64,000 bases of DNA. Source: Streptomyces sp. WP-1. Its GTDB lineage: Bacteria > Actinomycetota > Actinomycetes > Streptomycetales > Streptomycetaceae. Made by a program: the position numbers and the translations under genes. Location of the stretch: NCBI RefSeq assembly GCF_030450125.1, contig NZ_CP123923.1, forward strand, positions 6,209,501 to 6,273,500. Direction: 5' to 3'. Position 1 is the stretch's first letter, and each line of letters begins with the position of its first letter. This document shows positions 58,467-64,000 of this stretch, piece after piece. The notes beneath the pieces were generated by a model. The model was not told the origin of the DNA and made no database searches. It saw only the letters and a program-made list of their open reading frames with translations.

Positions 58467-59168
58467 ATGAGCACACCGGGCCGGGGGCTGCACGGCCGCG
58501 TACTGGACAGCCTCGGCCCCGCGATCACCGCCGGCGAGTACCCGCCGGGCGCCATCCTGCGCACCGACGAACTCGCCCAGCACTTCGAGGTGTCACGCTC
58601 CGTGATGCGCGAGGCGGTGCGGGTCCTCGAATCCATGCACCTGGTCGAGTCCCGCCGCCGGGTGGGCGTCACGGTCCGCCCCAAGTGCGAGTGGAACGTC
58701 TACGATCCGCAGGTCATCCGCTGGCGGCTGGCCGGTGCCGACCGCCCCCACCAGCTGCGCTCGCTCACCGTGCTGCGCTCCGCGATCGAACCGGCCGCCG
58801 CCGGACTCGCGGCCCGGCACGCCACCGCCGAGCAGTGCGCCGAACTCACCGAGTGCGCGCTCGGCATGGTCGCCCACTCACGCGGCCACCGGCTCGCGGA
58901 GTACCTGTTCCACGACGTCGCCTTCCACCGGGTCATCCTCACCGCCTCGGGCAACGAGATGTTCGCCCGCCTCGGCGACGTCGTGGCCGAGGTGCTGACC
59001 GGCCGCACCCAGCACGAGATCATGTTCGAGGACCCCGACCCGGCGGCCGTCACCCTGCATGTACGGGTCGCCGAGGCGGTCCGCGCCCGGGACGCGGTGC
59101 GCGCCGAGGAACTCACCCGGCAGATCACCGTGGGCGCGCTCCAGGAACTGGACATCCTGGCGCCCTGA
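58467..59168 (+). CDS. gntR: GntR-family regulator (FCD type) of gluconate genes
   Basis: A 233-residue regulator. The winged helix is GEYPPGAILRTDELAQHFEVSRSVMREAVRVLESMHLVESRRRVGVTV; the all-helical FCD domain follows with the metal-ligand pattern (LFHDVAFHRVILTASGN and HVRVAEAVRARD). Divergence from gntK-gntP makes it their repressor, relieved by gluconate or a phosphorylated derivative, as in other Streptomyces. The stop codon lies within a 14-base tandem repeat. Confidence 0.92.
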   Translation: MSTPGRGLHGRVLDSLGPAITAGEYPPGAILRTDELAQHFEVSRSVMREAVRVLESMHLVESRRRVGVTVRPKCEWNVYDPQVIRWRLAGADRPHQLRSLTVLRSAIEPAAAGLAARHATAEQCAELTECALGMVAHSRGHRLAEYLFHDVAFHRVILTASGNEMFARLGDVVAEVLTGRTQHEIMFEDPDPAAVTLHVRVAEAVRARDAVRAEELTRQITVGALQELDILAP

Positions 59169-59194
59169 CCGGGGCGCCCTGACCGGGGCGCCCT
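59161..59194. repeat. 14-base tandem repeat across the gntR stop codon
   Basis: CGCCCTGACCGGGG is repeated at 59161 and 59175 with a third partial copy. The first TGA is the gntR stop and the third copy touches the end of the YchJ-like gene, so the unit spaces two convergent stops. Confidence 0.8.
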
Positions 59195-59570
59195 ACTCCA
59201 GGAAGTCCCCGTCCACATACACCCACGCCCCGGCCACCCGCTCGAACCGGCTGCGCTCGTGCAGCGAGCCGCCCCGGTAGGAGGCGCGGAAGGTCACCGT
59301 CCCGGTGGTGTGGAAGGCGGACCCGTCGGTGCCGTCGAGGATCTCCAGACCGGTCCACCGCATCCCCGGATCGAGGTCGAGCCGCTCCGGCCGGGTCCGC
59401 GGATGCCAGGTGCGCAGCAGATACCCCGTGTCCCCCTTGACGAAGGCGCAGTACCGCGAGCGCATCAGCAGCTCGGCGGTCGGCGCGGCCGCGGCGTCCG
59501 AGTGGAAACGGCCGCAGCAGGCGTCGTAGGACTGCGGCAGTCCGCAGGGGCAGGTGGCGCGCGTGGTCAT
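59193..59570 (-). CDS. YchJ-family (UPF0225) SEC-C motif protein
   Basis: A 125-residue protein. The N-terminal SEC-C zinc motif CPCGLPQSYDACCG is followed by LMRSRYCAFVKGDTGYLLRTWHP, typical of YchJ, and an NTF2-like fold (FRASYRGGSLHERSRFERVAGAWVYVDGD). The function is unknown; SEC-C motifs often bind SecB-like partners or ribosomes. The ATG at 59570 is preferred; another in-frame ATG lies three codons upstream. Confidence 0.9.
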   Translation of the reverse strand: MTTRATCPCGLPQSYDACCGRFHSDAAAAPTAELLMRSRYCAFVKGDTGYLLRTWHPRTRPERLDLDPGMRWTGLEILDGTDGSAFHTTGTVTFRASYRGGSLHERSRFERVAGAWVYVDGDFLE

Positions 59571-59749
59571 GCGCCCCATTGTGCCGGGACGGCAGGGCCG
59601 CGCCGGGCCCGGGGCAGCGGAGGCGTCCGCCGCCGGGCGGGTGCACAGTGGAGAACGGGCGGACCCACGAAGCCGAGGACGGGCGGGCCCACGGCGGATG
59701 TACGGCCCGACGCGCCCGGGGCCCGCGCCGCGAGGAGGAGGGACGGACG

Positions 59750-60064
59750 ATGACCCGACCCGTGAGCAGCCATCACCCGCCGGCGGTCAAGGAGTGGCGG
59801 CTGAACCTGTACCTGTCCGAGCACGACCCGGACACCACGGCCCGGATCGTCCTGGACACCGGGGACAACGTCCTGGAGAGCCACGCCGAGGCCCGCCGCA
59901 GCCCGTACGACCGCGACATGCCCGAGATCGGGGACGAACTCGCCGCCGGACGCGCCCTGATCGCCATGGGCCGGCTGCTGGTGCGCGCGGCCGACGGCGA
60001 CATGCGGGCGCTGGGCGCGGCCGACACGGAGGACCCCACGCCGCTCTGGCTGCCCCGGGAGTGA
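59750..60064 (+). CDS. DUF1876 domain protein
   Basis: A 104-residue protein. EWRLNLYLSEHDPDTTARIVLDTGDNVLESHAEARRSPYDRDMPEIGDELAAGRALIAMG matches the DUF1876 (dsRBD-like fold) family, common in actinobacteria next to stress genes. GAGGAGGAGG lies before the ATG. The following gene starts 11 bases downstream, so the two are co-transcribed. In actinobacteria such proteins often stand near dormancy (DosR-type) genes; that link is recalled, not shown here. Confidence 0.85.
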   Translation: MTRPVSSHHPPAVKEWRLNLYLSEHDPDTTARIVLDTGDNVLESHAEARRSPYDRDMPEIGDELAAGRALIAMGRLLVRAADGDMRALGAADTEDPTPLWLPRE

Positions 60065-60075
60065 GGGGGTCCGCC

Positions 60076-61371
60076 GTGCGGTTCGCCGACCGGCTGGAGG
60101 CGGGACGCGGGCTCGGCGCCCGCCTGCGAGAGCTGCGGGGCCCGGACGTGGTGGTGCTCGGACTGCCGCGCGGGGGAGTACCGGTGGCCGCCGAGGTCGC
60201 CGAGGCCCTGGACGCCCCGCTGGACGTCTGCCTCGTGCGCAAGCTCGGGGTTCCGTACCAGCCCGAACTGGCGATGGGCGCGATCGGCGAGGACGGCGTA
60301 CGGGTGCTCAACACGGACGTGCTGCGCGGCACCGGCGTACGCGACGACGAACTCGCCCGGGTCGAGGAGCAAGAGCGCCGGGTGCTCGCCGAACGCGCCG
60401 AACGCTACCGGGGCGAATGTCCCTCCACCCCGCTCACCGGCCGCACCGCCGTGGTCGTCGACGACGGGGTGGCCACCGGCTCCACCGCCCGCGTCGCCTG
60501 CCAGGTCGCCCGCGCCCGCGGCGCCGCCCGCATCGTGCTCGCGGTCCCCGTCGCCCCCCGCGACGTCGCCCACCGCCTCGGCGGGGACGCGGACGACGTC
60601 GTCTGCCTCCTGACGCCCTGGGACTTCGCCGCCGTCGGGCAGTTCTACGACGACTTCACGCAGACCGAGGACGCGGAGGTCACGGCGTGTCTGCGCCGGG
60701 CACGACGACGCCGTACGAACGCCGGACCGAGCGGCGCCGAGCGGGAGGTGACCGTACCCGCCGGTGCCGTACGGCTGGGCGGGAGCCTGACCGTGCCCGA
60801 GGGCGCCACCGGCGTCGTCGCCTTCGCGCACGGCAGCGGCAGCAGCCGGCACAGCCCCCGCAACCGGCACGTCGCCGAGGGCCTGCACCGCGCCGGGCTC
60901 GGCACCCTGCTGTTCGACCTGCTCACCGACGCGGAGGCACGGGACCGCGACAACGTGTTCGACATCCCGCTGCTGGCCGCCCGGCTGCTCGCCGCCACCC
61001 ACTGGCTGCGCGCCGAGCCCACCACCTCCGGGCTCGCCCTCGGCTACTTCGGCGCCAGCACCGGCGCGGCCGCCGCCCTGTGGGCCGCGCCCGAGGGGCA
61101 CCCCGCCGCCGTCGTCTCCCGGGGCGGCCGCCCCGACCTCGCCGGATCCCGGCTCCCCGAGGTCACCGCCCCCACCCTGCTGCTCGTCGGCGGCGCCGAC
61201 CCGCTGGTCCTCGACCTCAACCGGGCCGCCCAGGCCCGGCTGCGCTGCGAGAACCGGCTGGAGACCGTCCCCGGCGCCACCCACCTCTTCGAGGAACCGG
61301 GCACCCTGGAACGGGTGACCGAACTGGCCCGCGACTGGTTCACGGACCACCTGGCACCCGCGCACGTGTAG
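60076..61371 (+). CDS. Phosphoribosyltransferase-dienelactone hydrolase-like fusion protein
   Basis: A two-domain protein of 431 residues. The N-terminal ~215 residues are a PRTase: VVLGLPRGGVPVAAEVAEAL, VRKLGVPYQPELAMGAIGEDG, and the PRPP loop VVVDDGVATGSTA. The C-terminal ~200 residues are an alpha/beta hydrolase of the dienelactone hydrolase type, with VAFAHGSGSSRHSPRNRHVAEGLHRAGL, the nucleophile elbow FGASTGAAAALWA, LLLVGGADPLV and ATHLFEEPG with the His. Such fusions recur in bacteria, often near stress genes. What the two activities share is unknown. The GTG at 60076 is chosen; an ATG-free upstream frame is not protein-like. Confidence 0.88.
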   Translation: MRFADRLEAGRGLGARLRELRGPDVVVLGLPRGGVPVAAEVAEALDAPLDVCLVRKLGVPYQPELAMGAIGEDGVRVLNTDVLRGTGVRDDELARVEEQERRVLAERAERYRGECPSTPLTGRTAVVVDDGVATGSTARVACQVARARGAARIVLAVPVAPRDVAHRLGGDADDVVCLLTPWDFAAVGQFYDDFTQTEDAEVTACLRRARRRRTNAGPSGAEREVTVPAGAVRLGGSLTVPEGATGVVAFAHGSGSSRHSPRNRHVAEGLHRAGLGTLLFDLLTDAEARDRDNVFDIPLLAARLLAATHWLRAEPTTSGLALGYFGASTGAAAALWAAPEGHPAAVVSRGGRPDLAGSRLPEVTAPTLLLVGGADPLVLDLNRAAQARLRCENRLETVPGATHLFEEPGTLERVTELARDWFTDHLAPAHV

Positions 61372-61409
61372 GCCCGACCGCCGCCCCGCGCCGTGTCGCC
61401 CGCCGGGGC

Positions 61410-63134
61410 TCAGCGCCCGCCCTTGCGCAGAAACCGGCGCAGCCGGGTCAGCGGCCAGGTGTTCACCACCTCGTCCGGGGTCAGCCAGCCGCGCTGGGCG
61501 GTGCCGATGCCGTACCGCAGCTGCGCCAGCTGCGGCACCGAGTGCGCGTCGGTGTTCACCGCGAACCGCACCCCGTGCGTCCGCGCCCGCAGGATGTCCT
61601 CGTCCCCGAGGTCCAGCCGGTCCGGCTGCGCGTTGACCTCCAGCGCGGTCCCGGAGCGCGCGCAGGCCGCGAACACCTCGTCCCAGTCCGCGTCCACCCC
61701 CGCCCGGCGGCCGATCAGCCGGGTGGTGGGATGCCCGAGGATGTTCACGTACGGGTTCTCCACCGCCCGCACCAGCCGCCGGGTCATCGCCCTGCGGCCG
61801 AGGTCGAAGTGCGAGTGCGGCGAGGCCACGCACAGATCGAAGCCGGCCAGGAACTCGTCCGGCCAGTCGAGCCCGCCGTCGGGCCCGATGTTCAGCTCCG
61901 TACCGTGCAGCAGCCGCATCCGGTGATGCGTGCCGTCCAGCTCCCGCAGCCGTTCCCGCTGGGCGAGGATCTTCTCGTCCGTCATCCTCTGCATGTACAG
62001 ATCCGGCGCGTGATCCGTCACCGCGCAGTACGCGTACCCGCGCCGCGCCGCCGCCTCCACCATGGCGTCCAGGGACGCCAGCCCGTCGGTGAGATCCGTG
62101 TGCGTGTGCAGATCACCGCGCACGTCCCGCTCGGTCACCACCTCGGGCAGCTCCCCGCGCAGCGCCGCCTCGATCTCCCCGCGGTCCTCCCGCAGCGTCG
62201 GCGCGATCCACGGCAGCCCCAGCCGCGCGTACACCTCCTCCTCGGTGCGGGACGCCACCGACTCCCCGCTCTCCGCGTCGAACACGCCGTACTCCGACAG
62301 CTTCAGCCCCCGGCGCACGGCGATCGTCCGGGTGCGGATGTTGTGCGCCTTGGACCCGGTGAAGTACTGGAGCCCCGCGCCCCACGAGTCCGGCGGCAGC
62401 ACCCGCAGATCCACCTGGAGCCCCTCGCCGGTGCGCACCGACGTCTTCTTCGTGCCCCGCGCGATCACCTCGGCCGTGTCCGGCAGCTCGCACAGCGCCG
62501 CCATGAACGGCCCCGACTTCCGCGCCGCCACCAGGATGTCCAGGTCCCCGACGGTCTCCCGCATCCGCCGCAGCGACCCCGCGTACGCGCACCGCCGGCA
62601 CCCGGTCACCTCTTGCAGCGCGCCGACGATCCCCTCGGCGGTCTCCAGCGCGACCGACAGCGGCACCCGCGCCCCCGCCTGCCGCAGCAGCTCGATCCCG
62701 TGCCGGATGTTGTCCTGCGTCTTCTCCCCGAACCCCTTGAGATCGGCCAGCCGGTCCGCCTCGATCGCCGCGGCCAGCTCGCTCACCGAGGAGATGTGCA
62801 GATCCTCGTACAGCCGCAGCGCCTTCTTCGGCCCGAGTGTCGGAATGGTGATCAACTCCCGCACCCCGGCGGGGATCCTGGCCCGCCGCTCCTCGACGGC
62901 CGCCATCTTCCCGGTCCGCAGGTACTCGACCACCTTGTCCGCGATCGACCGCCCCACATTCGGGATCTCCCGCAGCCCCTCCTCGTCCAGCTTCGAGACA
63001 TCGGCCGGATACCCCCCGACGGCACGCGCCGCCTTCTCGTAGGCACGCGCCTTGAACGCGTCACCTCCGGTGATCGCGATGAGATCGGCGTACTCCCGCA
63101 GAACCGCCTCGACCTCACCATTGACCCGGGCCAC
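61410..63134 (-). CDS. polX: DNA polymerase/3'-5' exonuclease PolX
   Basis: A 574-residue repair polymerase. Residues ~1-230 have helix-hairpin-helix segments (LREIPNVGRSIADKV and TIPTLGPKKALRLYEDL) and the polX palm, with catalytic Asp pair in VGDLDILVAA and the third in VDLRVLP. The C-terminal ~230 residues form a PHP domain with DLHTHTDLTDG, HSHFDLGRR and VNTDAHS, giving the 3'-5' exonuclease. It fills gaps in base excision repair. The GTG at 63134 is the start. It marks the left flank of the presumed integration site. Confidence 0.95.
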   Translation of the reverse strand: MARVNGEVEAVLREYADLIAITGGDAFKARAYEKAARAVGGYPADVSKLDEEGLREIPNVGRSIADKVVEYLRTGKMAAVEERRARIPAGVRELITIPTLGPKKALRLYEDLHISSVSELAAAIEADRLADLKGFGEKTQDNIRHGIELLRQAGARVPLSVALETAEGIVGALQEVTGCRRCAYAGSLRRMRETVGDLDILVAARKSGPFMAALCELPDTAEVIARGTKKTSVRTGEGLQVDLRVLPPDSWGAGLQYFTGSKAHNIRTRTIAVRRGLKLSEYGVFDAESGESVASRTEEEVYARLGLPWIAPTLREDRGEIEAALRGELPEVVTERDVRGDLHTHTDLTDGLASLDAMVEAAARRGYAYCAVTDHAPDLYMQRMTDEKILAQRERLRELDGTHHRMRLLHGTELNIGPDGGLDWPDEFLAGFDLCVASPHSHFDLGRRAMTRRLVRAVENPYVNILGHPTTRLIGRRAGVDADWDEVFAACARSGTALEVNAQPDRLDLGDEDILRARTHGVRFAVNTDAHSVPQLAQLRYGIGTAQRGWLTPDEVVNTWPLTRLRRFLRKGGR

Positions 63135-63173
63135 ACCTCAAGTCTAGGAACCCGACGACCTCCGGGCACGCGA

Positions 63174-63200
63174 AAGGCCCCTTGCTGGGCAAGGGGCCTT
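63174..63200. terminator. Hairpin terminator of the displaced tRNA gene
   Basis: AAGGCCCCTTG (63174-63184) and CAAGGGGCCTT (63190-63200) form a perfect 11-bp stem with a five-base loop directly after the tRNA-like 3' end on the minus strand, as expected for a tRNA terminator. Confidence 0.75.
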
Positions 63201-63203
63201 CAC

Positions 63204-63228
63204 TGGTGTCCGAGGGGCAACTTGAACT
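63204..63228 (-). other. tRNA 3'-end remnant, probable attachment site
   Basis: Read on the minus strand, this is AGTTCAAG followed by CCCCTCGGACACCA, which looks like a T-loop half, acceptor strand and CCA of a tRNA (closest to actinobacterial tRNA-Leu from memory), ending three bases before the terminator hairpin. No D-arm, anticodon or 5' acceptor precedes it. Such a fragment is the copy left at one end when an element integrates into a tRNA 3' end. The intact tRNA would lie beyond 64000. Confidence 0.65.
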
Positions 63229-63250
63229 CTCGACTCGGGCACCAGCCCGC

Positions 63251-63718
63251 TCATGACGGAAGAGTCGAGTACCGCTCAATGCTCGCTCGGCCCGTGGACC
63301 GGTCGAGTAGGCGCAGCTCCCACGGTCCGGTGTTCACGTCAAAATCCTTGCCGAACCCCACCCACTTACCCGCCATGCGGCGGCCGGTGGGCTCGATCAG
63401 CATCTGAATGGCCCCGTAATAGCGGGCTCCCTGGTAGTAGCCATCGGCCGCAGTCTGTTCGGTCCAGGTGCCCGTGATGACGTTTCGGTCCACGGTGAGA
63501 TCCAGAGACAGGGGGCTGTCCGGGTTGGTCGAGGCTCCGGGCAAGCTCTGCGCCGTCAGCCGGTTGCCGTGCTGGACGATCACGACGTAGTGCTTACAGT
63601 CGAACGTCTCGTCACGGCTGGACGAGTAGAACTCATACCGCGACAGCCAGATACCCGCGTACTCACCCTGAGCGTCTATCTCCGGGCTTGCGACGGCACC
63701 GGTGGTACCGGTCGTCAT
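63251..63718 (-). CDS. Hypothetical protein of a mobile island, beta-rich
   Basis: A 155-residue protein with G+C visibly below that of the flanks. It begins EYAGIWLSRYEFYSSSRDETFDCKHYVVIVQHGNRLTAQSL and has VITGTWTEQTAADGYYQGARYYGAIQMLI, alternating strands that suggest a lipocalin-like or beta-barrel domain. From memory similar sequences form the C-terminal part of XRE-type regulators and stand-alone proteins in Streptomyces. No HTH is present here. It lies inside the presumed element next to its attachment site; its role is unknown. Confidence 0.7.
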   Translation of the reverse strand: MTTGTTGAVASPEIDAQGEYAGIWLSRYEFYSSSRDETFDCKHYVVIVQHGNRLTAQSLPGASTNPDSPLSLDLTVDRNVITGTWTEQTAADGYYQGARYYGAIQMLIEPTGRRMAGKWVGFGKDFDVNTGPWELRLLDRSTGRASIERYSTLPS

Positions 63719-63848
63719 GATCTGAGGCTAGCCACGCCGCGCTTCCAATGACACCGGTTTGACGCCTTCGGCTCGACACCGAGATGACACCCGAGGGACG
63801 CCGGGAACGTCGCCGCGATGGTTACGGCCGATCCGGAACATGGTCGTC

Positions 63849-64000
63849 ATGTCCCTCCGCATCAGCACCTACAAGGTGAGAGCAGACGGTACGCAGACAG
63901 AGCCCCAGACCCTCTACGAGGGAGAGGGCGGGGAGCCCCTCGCTACTGACTTGATGCCCCCGTGCTCATGCCCCCAGTGCCGAGGCGGACGACAGAACCG
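63849..64000 (+). CDS. Small Cys-containing protein, 3' end outside window
   Basis: The open frame runs from ATG 63849 to the window edge. It reads MSLRISTYKVRADGTQTEPQ and later MPPCSCPQCRGGR, a CxCxxC cluster that may bind metal. I recall short proteins with a similar start near integrated elements of actinobacteria, but cannot name a family. The gap 63719-63848 is its promoter region, divergent from the preceding gene. G+C is lower than in the rest of the window. Confidence 0.5.
   Translation, partial: MSLRISTYKVRADGTQTEPQTLYEGEGGEPLATDLMPPCSCPQCRGGRQN

Noticed and set aside
63132..63150. SoxR box upstream of polX, based on CCTCAAG
   Set aside because: The second arm CTTGAGG is missing; only a half site is present.
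1..64000. CRISPR array, rRNA genes, intact tRNA genes, large biosynthetic gene cluster
   Set aside because: No regularly spaced repeats, no rRNA-like sequence, no complete cloverleaf and no PKS, NRPS or terpene synthase domains were seen.

Overview
The window is about 73% G+C, has dense short-gap gene packing with many GTG and TTG starts, and codes almost everywhere with G or C in the third position. Together with a streptogrisin-type protease pair, a SoxR, a DnaE2-type polymerase, a class E/F-like sortase and an SGNH lipase of the Streptomyces kind, this points to a chromosome segment of a Streptomyces species. From memory the gene order (dnaE2 and its partner, lipase, SGNH lipase, hmgA, ALDH/ADH, soxR, gluconate operon) resembles the S. 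coelicolor region around SCO1739 down to SCO1678, read in reverse. That synteny is recalled and was not computed. No rRNA genes, CRISPR arrays, insertion sequences or complete tRNA genes were seen.

Layout. 1-2.1 kb: two secreted chymotrypsin-like proteases, the first truncated by the window edge, each followed by a strong terminator. 2.2-6.8 kb: an SOS-type mutasome pair (DnaE2 and an ImuB-like Y-family protein) behind a near-perfect LexA box. 6.7-13.1 kb: housekeeping and accessory genes (cupin/MarR pair, secreted lipase, a 44-residue basic protein, a methyltransferase with an internal deletion, DUF402, double GNAT, YtrA-type GntR, DUF72, AAA ATPase). 13.2-21.5 kb: an extracellular polysaccharide block, with four overlapping minus-strand genes (two GT2 enzymes, a NodB deacetylase, and a 1183-residue flippase-polymerase fusion) facing a membrane-anchored or secreted glycoside hydrolase. 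21.8-28.5 kb: SGNH lipase, a CoA-transferase, an orphan type ISP restriction-modification C-terminal-like protein, a GntR/UTRA regulator and homogentisate dioxygenase with its own dyad operator.

28.7-31.6 kb: lipoprotein, TetR, and a sortase with a neighbouring candidate substrate. 31.6-37.6 kb: acyl and alcohol catabolism under two TetR regulators whose likely operators can be read directly as matched inverted repeats in front of their targets. 37.6-46.4 kb: SoxR, a DRB0094-type RNA ligase, a BKACE-type enzyme, a zinc-ribbon protein, a secreted penicillin-acylase-like amidase, a hydrolase and a NamZ-type muramidase. 46.5-52 kb: a third TetR circuit (SDR, acyl-CoA ligase, TetR, facing an ACAD and phosphotransferase pair) with a shared ACCGACCGGT-type site at both ends. 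52-56.3 kb: NUDIX, DMT transporter, unknown helical protein, and a Tat molybdoenzyme with a cytochrome b partner. 56.4-59.2 kb: the gluconate permease, kinase and GntR regulator. 59.2-63.1 kb: YchJ-like protein, DUF1876 protein, a phosphoribosyltransferase-hydrolase fusion and PolX.

At 63.2 kb the sequence changes character. The last ~25 bases of a tRNA-like gene and its terminator remain without the tRNA body, and lower-G+C genes follow to the window edge. This is what the distal attachment site of a tRNA-integrated mobile element would look like, with the rest of the element outside the window.
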